Shown here piece by piece: positions 18,199 to 28,000 of a DNA stretch of 57,471 nucleotides (positions are counted from its first letter, which is position 1; each line of letters begins with the position of its first letter). The DNA is taken from contig JADZFD010000024.1 in NCBI GenBank assembly GCA_020850225.1, positions 1-57,471 of the forward strand, written 5' to 3'. The translations under genes were made by a program, and so were the position numbers. Origin of the DNA: Saprospiraceae bacterium. GTDB lineage: Bacteria > Bacteroidota > Bacteroidia > Chitinophagales > Saprospiraceae. The notes beneath the pieces were generated by a model that saw only the letters and a list, made by a program, of their open reading frames with translations, had not been told where the DNA came from and made no database searches.

Positions 18199-19638
18199 AT
18201 GTTGTATGACGATAATGTAACCTTAACAGGTATTAAAAAGGAGATAGACGAAACGAAACAGGGCGAAGCACTCTTTTATGATTATGCCGATACCGGGCAA
18301 CGGAAATTTTATATAGAATCCTATGGCTGTGCCATGAATTTCAGTGATTCAGAGATAGTTGCATCTATACTGGCGCAGGAAGGTTATGCACCTACAAGAG
18401 AAATGGAGACAGCAGACCTGATCCTGATAAATACATGTTCTGTACGCGAAAAGGCAGAAGATACGGTACGCAACAGGCTCAAGGTATTTAATAATCTCAA
18501 AACCAAAAATCCGGCACTATTGGTTGGTGTACTCGGCTGTATGGCAGAACGATTGAAATCCAAACTAATGGAGCAGGAAAAGTTGGTTGACCTGGTTGTA
18601 GGACCGGATGCATACCGGGATTTGCCCAATCTACTGACAAGGGTTGAAGATGGAGAAAAGGGGATAAATGTATTGCTTTCAAGAGAGGAGACCTACGCAG
18701 ACATATCGCCATTGAGACTGGATAGCAATGGCATCGTAGGCTTTATATCCATCATGCGAGGATGTGACAATATGTGTACATTTTGTGTAGTACCCTTTAC
18801 AAGAGGTCGTGAGAGAAGCAGGGACCCGTACAGCATTGTTGCGGAGGCTACAGATTTATACAACAGAGGCTTCAGGGATATCACCTTGTTGGGTCAGAAT
18901 GTGGATTCCTACAAGTGGACATCGCCGGATGAAACGGAACACGTTAATTTTGCTCATTTACTTGAAAGGGTAGCTCAGGTTCACCCGGATTTAAGAGTGC
19001 GGTTTTCAACTTCACATCCCAAAGATATAACGGACGATGTACTGTACACGATCGCAAAGTATGAAAATATTTGCAAGTATATCCACCTTCCTGTTCAATC
19101 CGGCAACTCCCGTATCCTTAAACTTATGAACCGAACGTATGACAGAGAGTGGTATATGGACAGAGTCAACGCCATATACCGGATAATTCCTGACTGTGCC
19201 ATATCGTCGGATATGATAGCAGGTTTTTGTACTGAAACAGAAGAGGAGCACCAGGAAACAATAAGTATGATGCATTTTGTCAGATATAGTATGTCCTATA
19301 TGTTTTATTATTCTGAACGTCCCGGAACACTTGCCGCTAAAAAACTCGTAGATGATATTCCGGAAGAGATTAAAAAACGTAGACTCCAGGAAATTATTGA
19401 TACACAGAATCAGATTTCAACTGAAGTAAATGCACAAGATAAGGGGAAGATATTTAAAGTGCTGATAGAAGGAGATTCCAAGCGTTCAGATAAGGAATTT
19501 AAAGGAAGAAACAGTCAGAACAAAATGATTAATTTTCCTAAAAAAGAAGGTTTGCAACCCGGAGATTATACCTGGGTTAAAGTACTTGAAACAACTTCCG
19601 CGTCTATGCGGGGCGAAATCGTCGAGCCTGTCAATTAA
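18199..19638 (+). CDS. miaB: tRNA-2-methylthio-N6-dimethylallyladenosine synthase
   Basis: 479 residues from the ATG at 18199 (a TTG nine bases earlier is in frame). It is a radical SAM methylthiotransferase that adds a methylthio group to i6A37 of tRNAs reading UNN codons. The N-terminal UPF0004 domain carries three iron-sulfur cysteines (YGCAMN, NTCSVR, LGCMAER). The radical SAM motif is GCDNMCTFC, followed by [12 protein letters not shown], characteristic of MiaB. The C-terminal TRAM domain spans about 410-479. The next gene, a sigma-54 activator, starts 92 bp downstream, an arrangement I recall from other Bacteroidota. Confidence 0.96.
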   Translation: MLYDDNVTLTGIKKEIDETKQGEALFYDYADTGQRKFYIESYGCAMNFSDSEIVASILAQEGYAPTREMETADLILINTCSVREKAEDTVRNRLKVFNNLKTKNPALLVGVLGCMAERLKSKLMEQEKLVDLVVGPDAYRDLPNLLTRVEDGEKGINVLLSREETYADISPLRLDSNGIVGFISIMRGCDNMCTFCVVPFTRGRERSRDPYSIVAEATDLYNRGFRDITLLGQNVDSYKWTSPDETEHVNFAHLLERVAQVHPDLRVRFSTSHPKDITDDVLYTIAKYENICKYIHLPVQSGNSRILKLMNRTYDREWYMDRVNAIYRIIPDCAISSDMIAGFCTETEEEHQETISMMHFVRYSMSYMFYYSERPGTLAAKKLVDDIPEEIKKRRLQEIIDTQNQISTEVNAQDKGKIFKVLIEGDSKRSDKEFKGRNSQNKMINFPKKEGLQPGDYTWVKVLETTSASMRGEIVEPVN

Positions 19639-19730
19639 GGTAAACTTGGTGTCAGTGGATACTGTTTTAGCAATAGCAGACATTAATGATAAATTGAATA
19701 TTTTTTACTATTTTTAAAAATCAGAATTAT

Positions 19731-21002
19731 TTGAATATTCAAGGTGTAAAACAAAGGTTTGGAATTATCGGGAGATCTCCACTACTGGAACGTGCCCTTC
19801 AGACGGCTGTCAGAGTTGCAAATACGGATTTGACTGTTCTTATTCAGGGAGAAAGTGGAGTTGGAAAGGAGGTGTTTAGTCGCATTATCCATGAAATGTC
19901 CTTGCGCAAACACAATAATTTTATTGCAATCAACTGTGGAGCCATACCTCCCGGCACCATCAATTCAGAATTGTTCGGGCATGAAAAAGGTGCATTTACA
20001 GGTGCAGTAGGAGAGCGAAAAGGTTACTTCGAAACCGTCAACGGAGGTACTATCTTTCTGGATGAAGTAGGTGAAATGCCATTGGATACACAGGCATTCT
20101 TACTGCGTATTCTGGAAAATGGAGAATTTCTAAGAGTAGGATCTTCCAAGGTACAAACAACCGATGTAAGAATCGTAGCTGCAACCAATGTCAGCCTTGA
20201 AGATAAGATACAGACCGGAAAGTTCAGAGAAGATTTATTCTACAGATTAAATACGGTACCGATAAAAGTTCCTGCACTGTATGAAAGACGTGAGGATATA
20301 TACATGCTGTTCAGAAAATTTGCCGGAGATTTTGCAGACAAATACAGAACAGAATCAGTTGTTTTGACCTCTGATGCCAAAATGATACTTGAAAACTACC
20401 GGTGGCCTGGAAATATCAGGGAACTTAAGAATGTTGTCGAGCAATTGAGTGTACTGACCGAAAGCAAAGAGGTTTCAGCTGAACAATTGGTCGATCTGGT
20501 TCCTCAGATTGTAAACAGAATGTTGCCTTCTAAAAACAATACTTTTAATGTCGATAATGACCAGGGATTTCAGGAACGTGAAATAATTTTTAAATTTCTT
20601 TTAGAAATGAAAAACGATCTGAATGACCTGAAATCACTGTTTTATGAATTGGTTCGAACCAATAACCTTACTTTGCCGGATCTTTCTAAATTAAAAAATA
20701 TGCATACTTCCGGATTTAGCGGAGATTTGTTAACACATAAGGATTATGAAGGTGAGTTGCATCCTGCACCTGGAACAATGTATGACGAAGGAAGACCATT
20801 CATTATACATGGGAAAGATGTAAGCAGTTATAATGCTTCTGAAGATATAGAAGAGATTCTTTCTCTCGAAGACATGGAAAAAGATATGATTAAAAAAGCT
20901 TTGAAAAAATTCAATAACCGACGCAAAGATGCAGCGGAGGAATTGGGTATATCTGAGAGAACGCTCTACCGCAAAATCAAGGAATACAATATCCAGGAGT
21001 AA
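19731..21002 (+). CDS. Sigma-54-dependent transcriptional activator without receiver domain
   Basis: 423 residues. It probably starts at TTG 19731: the frame has no ATG before the Walker A region, and a stop lies at 19695. Walker A GESGVGKE is at residues 40-47, the sigma-54 contact loop GAFTGA at 87-92, and Walker B GGTIFLDEVGE follows. WPGNIRELKNV marks the end of the AAA+ domain near 225. A linker of about 140 residues leads to a Fis-type helix-turn-helix (about 380-421, NRRKDAAEELGISERTLYRKIKE). No receiver, GAF or PAS domain is present, so activity must be controlled by expression, an unseen partner or the linker. It precedes asnA by 48 bp; target genes are unknown. Confidence 0.9.
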   Translation: MNIQGVKQRFGIIGRSPLLERALQTAVRVANTDLTVLIQGESGVGKEVFSRIIHEMSLRKHNNFIAINCGAIPPGTINSELFGHEKGAFTGAVGERKGYFETVNGGTIFLDEVGEMPLDTQAFLLRILENGEFLRVGSSKVQTTDVRIVAATNVSLEDKIQTGKFREDLFYRLNTVPIKVPALYERREDIYMLFRKFAGDFADKYRTESVVLTSDAKMILENYRWPGNIRELKNVVEQLSVLTESKEVSAEQLVDLVPQIVNRMLPSKNNTFNVDNDQGFQEREIIFKFLLEMKNDLNDLKSLFYELVRTNNLTLPDLSKLKNMHTSGFSGDLLTHKDYEGELHPAPGTMYDEGRPFIIHGKDVSSYNASEDIEEILSLEDMEKDMIKKALKKFNNRRKDAAEELGISERTLYRKIKEYNIQE

Positions 21003-21049
21003 TAATATCTATCGGATATTCATCATCAAATTTAAAGTATTAAAAAGTA

Positions 21050-22033
21050 ATGTATCAATCTAAATTAGATTTAATTCAGACTGAAATAGGTATCAAGTTG
21101 GTAAAAGATAATTTTGAACGTAATCTGGCACAGGCACTGAATCTGGTAAGGGTTTCCGCACCTTTGTTTGTGACAGAAGACAGTGGACTGAATGACAATC
21201 TAAATGGCTACGAAAGACCAGTTAAATTTGATGTATTGGAAACCGGAAGAATGGCAGAAGTCGTTCAGAGCCTTGCCAAATGGAAAAGGATGGCACTTGC
21301 TCAATATAAGTTTACAGCCGGAACGGGATTGTATACTGATATGAATGCTATCAGAAGAGATGAAGTATGTGATGCCACACATTCACTATATGTAGATCAA
21401 TGGGATTGGGAGAAAATTATTGACAATACTGAAAGAAACCTGAATTTTCTGGAAGTAACAATTCAATCGATATATACATCCATACTTGAAACAGCTAAAC
21501 AAATAGAAGAATACTTTCCTGAGTTAAAATCGGATTTACCAAAAGATATTATATGTATCAGTTCTCAGGAACTTGAAGACATGTATCCTGAATCTACTTC
21601 AGCGGAAAGGGAGTATATCATAGCCCAAAAGTATGGAGCTGTATTTATCACTGGCATTGGGGGAGCCCTTAAATCAGGTAAAAAACACGATAACAGAGCT
21701 CCGGATTATGACGATTGGGATTTGAATGGGGATTTAATAGTGTATTATAAGTCATTGGACAAGGCTATTGAATTGTCATCTATGGGTATCCGGGTAGACA
21801 GGGAATCCCTGTTGACCCAGTTGGAAGTCCAGAATGCTATGGAAAGGATGAGACTCCCATATCATCAGGCACTCCTCAACGGACAACTTCCATTAACTAT
21901 AGGTGGTGGCATCGGTCAGTCCAGACTATGTATGATCTTGCTACAGAAGGTTCATATAGGTGAAGTACAGAATTCAATCTGGCCGGATCAGCTTATAAAA
22001 GAATGTAATGACAGAAATATATTTTTACTTTAA
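21050..22033 (+). CDS. asnA: Aspartate-ammonia ligase
   Basis: 327 residues, close to the 330 of E. coli AsnA. It makes asparagine from aspartate, ammonia and ATP, and belongs to the class II tRNA-synthetase-like fold. Recognisable stretches are IGIKLVKDNFERNLAQALNL, VVQSLAKWKRMAL, GLYTDMNAIRRDE, SLYVDQWDWEK and the C-terminal GGGIGQSRLCMILLQK with IWP. It follows the sigma-54 activator closely and may share its transcript. Its presence means the cell does not need the AsnB-type protein at 46584 for making asparagine when ammonia is available. Confidence 0.95.
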   Translation: MYQSKLDLIQTEIGIKLVKDNFERNLAQALNLVRVSAPLFVTEDSGLNDNLNGYERPVKFDVLETGRMAEVVQSLAKWKRMALAQYKFTAGTGLYTDMNAIRRDEVCDATHSLYVDQWDWEKIIDNTERNLNFLEVTIQSIYTSILETAKQIEEYFPELKSDLPKDIICISSQELEDMYPESTSAEREYIIAQKYGAVFITGIGGALKSGKKHDNRAPDYDDWDLNGDLIVYYKSLDKAIELSSMGIRVDRESLLTQLEVQNAMERMRLPYHQALLNGQLPLTIGGGIGQSRLCMILLQKVHIGEVQNSIWPDQLIKECNDRNIFLL

Positions 22034-22253
22034 TAAAGTGTGGAATATTTAAATGTTGTGACAGTGGTAATTCATGTACGAAGAACATTTTAATAATCAA
22101 AAAGGCACTATAGCAAATAATTTATTCACATTATTAATGAATTTTTATATTTTTGTCGGCGTTTTATTTCATTTAGTCGTTAAGTACAGGTTTTCAGAAC
22201 TATTGTTTTAACAGTATTGTTTATATAACTGTACAAATTAAATTATAAAAAAT

Positions 22254-22808
22254 ATGTGGATTTTATTAGGAATTGTAATTGTATTAGGCTTATGGGTTAT
22301 GTCTATGTACAACAAATTGGTATCCCTCAAAAATAGGGTTCAGGAAGGCTGGTCAGGCATTGATGTACAACTCAAAAGAAGATATGACCTGATACCCAAT
22401 CTGGTAAACACAGTAAAAGGATATGCTGCTCATGAAAGCGGAACACTTGAAAAAGTAATTCAGGCTCGTAATATGGCTATGGCGGCAGGTAGTAACGGTG
22501 ATGTCAATGCTCAGGCACAGGCTGAAAATGCATTGTCAGGTACCCTGAAGTCATTGTTTGCATTAGCAGAGAATTATCCCGATCTGAAAGCCAATACAAG
22601 TTTTCTTCAATTGCAGAATACATTAGGAGAAATCGAAGAAAGTTTAAGTAATGCCAGAAGATATTATAATGCTTTGGTAAGGGATAACAATACAGCCGTA
22701 GAAGCATTCCCATCCAATCTGATAGCCAATCAGTTTAATTTTGGTAAGTTTGACTTCTTTGAAATTGACAATGCTGCTGAAAGAGACAATCCTGTCGTTC
22801 AGTTTTAA
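22254..22808 (+). CDS. lemA: LemA family protein
   Basis: 184 residues. An N-terminal transmembrane helix (about 2-18) is followed by a helical-bundle domain with the family signature YNKLVSLKNRVQEGWSGIDVQLKRRYDLIPNLVNTVKGYA and a second conserved part near YYNALVRDNN and FPSNLIA. LemA proteins are membrane-anchored with most of the chain outside the cytoplasm; their function is not settled. It is followed after 50 bp by a DUF2207 gene, a pairing seen widely in bacteria. Confidence 0.92.
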   Translation: MWILLGIVIVLGLWVMSMYNKLVSLKNRVQEGWSGIDVQLKRRYDLIPNLVNTVKGYAAHESGTLEKVIQARNMAMAAGSNGDVNAQAQAENALSGTLKSLFALAENYPDLKANTSFLQLQNTLGEIEESLSNARRYYNALVRDNNTAVEAFPSNLIANQFNFGKFDFFEIDNAAERDNPVVQF

Positions 22809-22858
22809 GAAATTATTTCTGTAATATAATATTAGCATTTTTTATTTAAATAACTTCA

Positions 22859-24556
22859 ATGAATACAATCATAAAAATTGTTATCTGTGTATTTTTGCTT
22901 ATACCATTAAGTACTAAAGCAGAATACTACGATATTGATGATTACAGGGTTGATATCAAAGTACACGGCTCAGAAGGATACTTTGAAGTGAAAGAAGTTA
23001 TGACCGTACGATTTAGCGAACCCAGACATGGTATTTTCAGATTTATACCTGTTGTCTACAGTAAAGATGGGGAAAAAGCCTCGATTAAAATTTATGATGT
23101 AGATGTACAGGGTTTTAAGTATACTACTTATGACGAGGGAAGTAATCTGGTCGTAAGAATCGGTGATGCTAATAAATATGTAGATGGTGTACAGACATAT
23201 ACGATATCATACAAAGTTAAGAAGGCGTTTATGTTTATGGATGAATGGACTGAATTTTACTGGAATCTGACAGGCAATGAATCTCAGGTTTCCACGAATA
23301 AGGTTTCATTTTCTATTACACTTGATAAGTCTATTCCAATGGATAAAAAAGATTATTTTGTCAATACAGGAGCTTATGGTGATCAGGGAAAGGATGCTAC
23401 AATATCCTATTATTTAAATACATTTAAAGGTGAAACCACCCGAAGTCTGAATCCTTATGAAGGAGTGACAGTAGGTATTAAATTACCACTGGATTATGTC
23501 AGGAGACCCACAGCATGGGAGATATGGATGGAGAAATATGGTGCTATGGGAATCGGTGGTTTGTTTTTTTTGTTTATATTTGGTGTTTTTTACCGGCTGT
23601 GGTCCAAGTATGGAAAAGATTATCCAATCATCAATGCTGTCGAATTTCAACCACCTAAAGAGTTAACACCATCAGAGGCCGGAGTGATTATCGATGAGAA
23701 AGCAGATAATGTAGATATTTTAGCATTGTTACCCTATTGGGCCCATAACGGACTGATTACAATAGAACGGATCCCAGGAAAAAGTTGGTTAGGTAAAGAT
23801 GACCATAAGCTGATAAAAATCGGTAATCTTGCTGATACTGCAGCAAATTATGAAAGGATTATATTTAACAGATTGTTTGAAGATGGCAATTCCGTCCTTA
23901 TTTCTTCATTGAAAAATACCTTTTATGAATATTTGAGTTCTGCCAAAAACGAATTACAATCACACATTAAGAATATGGGTGTATATTATCCTGTATCACT
24001 AAAATTACAGATATATATAACAGTGGCATCCGTACTTTTAGCTATTGCTGGAATATTTCTTGGATTTATTTTTCAATCCTTTGTATTAGGCTTGGCTTTG
24101 GGGTTAAGTGCTGTAGTAGGATTGGCTTTTGGAGCAGTGATGCTTAAAAAGAATGAGTTGGGTGTAAGATTATACCAGCATGTAAATGGATTCAGGATGT
24201 TTGTCAAGTCAGCAGATAAAGACAGGATAGAAAGACTACTCAGGGATGATCCGGATTACTTTGAAAAAACACTGCCTTATGCTATGATTTTTGGCTATGC
24301 AAAGGAATGGAGCAGGAAGTTTGATGGGTTACTGATTGAACCTCCAAAATGGTACGTCTCACCAGGAGGGTACTATCATGGACAGGCATTTATGCCCTCC
24401 GAATTCGGTCAGGTATTTGACAGTGGTATCAGGGACATCCAAAGTGCATTTTCCAGTGTACCGTCATCATCAGGTGGTGGCGGCGGCGGCTTCTCAGGAG
24501 GAGGTGGCGGCTTTTCCGGCGGCGGTTTTGGTGGCGGCGGTTCAGGTAGCTGGTAA
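22859..24556 (+). CDS. DUF2207 domain membrane protein
   Basis: 565 residues. Signal peptide to about residue 21 (STKA), then an extracytoplasmic DUF2207 beta domain (YDIDDYRVDIKVHGSEGYFEVKEVMTVRF, SEPRHGIFRFIP). Transmembrane segments lie near 228-247 and, as a pair, near 380-430. The C-terminus, about 540-565, is almost pure Gly/Ser (GGGGGGFSGGGGGFSGGG) ending GSGSW, as in many LemA-associated DUF2207 and TPM proteins. Forms a two-gene unit with lemA. Function unknown; the Gly-rich tail is a family feature, not a frameshift. Confidence 0.88.
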   Translation: MNTIIKIVICVFLLIPLSTKAEYYDIDDYRVDIKVHGSEGYFEVKEVMTVRFSEPRHGIFRFIPVVYSKDGEKASIKIYDVDVQGFKYTTYDEGSNLVVRIGDANKYVDGVQTYTISYKVKKAFMFMDEWTEFYWNLTGNESQVSTNKVSFSITLDKSIPMDKKDYFVNTGAYGDQGKDATISYYLNTFKGETTRSLNPYEGVTVGIKLPLDYVRRPTAWEIWMEKYGAMGIGGLFFLFIFGVFYRLWSKYGKDYPIINAVEFQPPKELTPSEAGVIIDEKADNVDILALLPYWAHNGLITIERIPGKSWLGKDDHKLIKIGNLADTAANYERIIFNRLFEDGNSVLISSLKNTFYEYLSSAKNELQSHIKNMGVYYPVSLKLQIYITVASVLLAIAGIFLGFIFQSFVLGLALGLSAVVGLAFGAVMLKKNELGVRLYQHVNGFRMFVKSADKDRIERLLRDDPDYFEKTLPYAMIFGYAKEWSRKFDGLLIEPPKWYVSPGGYYHGQAFMPSEFGQVFDSGIRDIQSAFSSVPSSSGGGGGGFSGGGGGFSGGGFGGGGSGSW

Positions 24557-24573
24557 GCCATATTATATTTTAT

Positions 24574-24606
24574 GGTCAATTGCAAACTTCTTTATATGAA
24601 TTGACC
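24574..24606 (+). terminator. Possible terminator hairpin after the DUF2207 gene
   Basis: An 8-bp perfect inverted repeat (GGTCAATT/AATTGACC) with a 17-base loop lies 17 bp after the stop codon. It has no strong T-run directly after the stem, so termination is uncertain. Confidence 0.35.
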
Positions 24607-24967
24607 TGAATGATTCTTTTTCACAGTAGAAATAGTATTTCGAGCGGGAAAGTATTTCCGAAGTACTGAATATTTGAGATTAGGATATTTCCCTGGTTAA
24701 GCGATTTATACTTCATTCCTTATTGAATATTTCTATTTTTAGACTATATACATATCACTTCAGAACAGATTGAATATGGTGTTATATTATTATATTACCG
24801 TATTTATCTGTTTCAACTCATGTAAATATACCTAAATTACAAGAAAATCATAAGATCGTATTTTTATTTTTAGATATATATTATATTGATAAACAATTAT
24901 CTAAAAATTAGATAAAATAATTATATATAAAAAGCTAATTTTTATTGAAAAAATATATTAAAAATAT
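24607..24967. other. AT-rich intergenic region before the giant HYR gene
   Basis: Between the hairpin and the promoter I see no gene or structured RNA. The 24880-24980 stretch is almost entirely A/T. This may help melt or expose the downstream promoter. Confidence 0.4.
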
Positions 24968-24997
24968 TTGTAATATATAATTGTCTTAATATCTTTG
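24968..24997 (+). promoter_or_regulatory. Promoter of the giant HYR/lectin gene
   Basis: TTG at 24968-24970 and TATCTTTG at 24990-24997 are separated by exactly 19 bp, a full match to the Bacteroidota consensus TTG-N19-TAnnTTTG. The start codon at 25081 gives a leader of roughly 75 bases. Confidence 0.75.
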
Positions 24998-25080
24998 CGT
25001 GGTGATATAGTCTCAAACTGTATTACAATTCCCATAAGCAGTAATTAATGGTTTTATTTCTCAAAGTAAAAAAATTAATT

Positions 25081-28000
25081 ATGTCGATTTTACAAACTTT
25101 AAATTTTAACAGAACGTTGCTCCGTCGATGGGCACAGGGTCTATTTGTTTTGTTGTGGATGCTGGTTTTACCCAGTCTGGTTTCAGGACAAAACAGATAT
25201 GTTTCAACCTCGGGTACAGATGCAGGTAGCTGTAATTTGCCGGGATCACCATGTCTCACGATTGGTTATGCCATGGGACAAGCTGTTGCTGGTGATAATA
25301 TCAATGTGGCAGCAGGTACGTATAATGAAAATGTCAACATTAACAAACAGGTGAATCTGATTGGGGCAGGATCTGCATCAACGATTGTTCAGGGATCATA
25401 TCCAGGCATTACTGGTACTTTTTTGCTTAATAATATAAGTAATGTAAGTATCTCCGGATTTCACCTGAATGGTTTTGATGGCGTTCCGGCGATAGAAACC
25501 GCTGCTTTGTACTTTCAGGGTGTTTGTAATAATATAACAATAACAAACAATAGGATTACGGCTAATGGTGATGCAGCATTATTGACAGAATATGGTCAAC
25601 CAAACAATAACCTGAATATTAGCAATAACACATTCGATGGTCAGACATTTATTGGACCCAATCCCGGAGGATGTGGATTTGCAGGTCAGTTTACTGATCC
25701 CAATGTACCGAGAGAATTGGTAACCATAGCGACAGGTACTACTAATGTTACATTTAATAATAATATAGTATCAGGGGTTTCAGGTGGGATAGGAACGATA
25801 GCTCCTTGTGATGTTATTGGTCAGGGAAATTCATTAGTTACCATAGATGCAACCAATGCATCTATAACCAATAATACTTTCAATGGAACGACTTCACGGT
25901 ATGGATCGATGTTGCGTACCAGAGGAACACAGGTGAGTATCAGTAACAATACATTTGATGGTTCTAATCTATTTGGTCCTGCGACCTATTATTTTTATGA
26001 TTCTGATGCATTGACCGGAGGTACACCCAACACATTACAGGGTGTGTTTGATGAAAATACATTTTTACCTTATGCGTCATTCATCATCGATACACCGGGA
26101 AATACTATAATTTTTATATGTGATGAAATCGTCTTAAATACTGAAATAAACAATGAAAGTGTTGTCACAGACAATGATGGTATTAGTGACAGTACAGCGG
26201 TAGCAGTGTGTAATATATCATCAAATATTCAATTTGGAACATGGTCTATCAATTTACCCTCTCCTCCTCATAAGGTATTTCAAATCATTCAAACGAGTAA
26301 TGTAAATGTTCCGTTTTGCAATAACTGTGTAGGTACAACTTCTGTATTTACTGGATCGCATACTGCATCGCTTATTAATCCTGCTCTGAATGGACAATTA
26401 ATCATGAAATTTGTTGCATTTAACGATGTAAACAGTAATGATATATTTGATTTTGGAGAATGCCCTTCGGATACAGTGGTTTATGTATTTACCGTGTATG
26501 CATTTCCAACAGCGCCACAATTAGAAGCAAACCCTGATGAAAATGAAGTGTGTGAAGGGCGAACTTTAACGGTAGATATAACTAGTCCCGGATCAGGTGG
26601 TGCAGAACCTTGTGTAGATGAATACAGGTATTCAACTGATAATGGAAGTACCTGGTCTGCATGGAGTGCTACTGTTCCATCCTTTTCAGCAGTAAAGGGA
26701 ACGAATACAATACAAAGCAGAAGAAGTTGTGACCTGGACGATTGTCCGAGTAATATTTATGATGTTTCATGGGCAGTTAATTCAAATCCAACTGCTAATA
26801 TAACACCGTCACCTGCAGAAGTATGTCAGGGTGTCAACTTGCAATTGAATGGAAACCCATCTGGTGGATCAGGTTCCTATACACATGTCTGGAGTGGTAC
26901 AGGATCAACCAACCTTAATAATGTCAGTATACAGTCCCCAGTTTTCAATAGCACAAGTGTCGGTCAAGTTACTTTACTATATACTGTTACAGATGGTAAT
27001 GGATGTATCGGAACTGATACTGAAGTTGTAGAAGTGTTTGGAAATCCAACAGTTACAATATCCCCTGATCCTGCCGAGGTTTGTCCCGGAGCAAATTTAG
27101 TATTGAATACAAATGTTAATGGAGGCACACCTTCCTATAATTATCTATGGAGTGGTGCAGGAGCATCCTCATTAAATAATACAGGAATTTCAGCCCCAAC
27201 ATATAATAGTACAACACTCGGTCAAAATTCAATTGGTGTAACTGTAACAGATGCCAATGGATGTATTGGTACAGATGCTGTAGATGTGGTTGTTGAGGAT
27301 GATACAGATCCTGTAATAAGCTGTCCTACTGTACCGGTTACTATGAGTGCCGATCAGGACAGGTGTACTGCAGTAGTTTGTTTTACGGTTAGTGCCACAG
27401 ATGATTGTCCGGCTATATTACCTGTATCTCTTCCAGGGCATACATACATAGGTACATATAATGGACATACATATTTCAGATCAAATACTACATTTTCCTG
27501 GGAAGCAGCTAATGCAGCAGCAGTCGCTCTGGGTGGAAACCTGGTAAGTATCAGTGATCAATCTGAACAATCTTTCCTTAATTCCAATATTCCCAATAGC
27601 CTATTAAATCAATTTTGGATTGGCTTGAGATATTCTCCTTCATTAAATCAGTTTAAATGGACAACAGGAGAACCGGTTAATTATTTAAATTGGGGATTAC
27701 TTCAACCTGTAAATTTCCCGCCATTAAGTGGTGATTATGTTTTTCATCTGGAATTAGGAAGTCCTGTTCTTGAAGGTTGGTACAATGTATTGGATGTCTT
27801 ACCAAGAAGATATATTATAGAATTTTCGGGGTACCCTGTAAAATTGGTTTCCGGTTTACCAAGCGGATCCAACTTTCCTGTAGGAACAACTTCAGTCACA
27901 TATAACATAACAGATTTAGGTGGAAATACAGACGTGTGTACATTCGATGTTGTGGTGACAGATGATCAGGCTCCTGAAATAACATGCCCTGGTGATATTA

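Noticed and set aside
24336-24599. Second reading frame over the Gly-rich end of the DUF2207 gene, suggesting a frameshift
   Set aside because: The GGC/GGT repeats are open in several frames; the main frame ends in the usual Gly-rich tail of the family.
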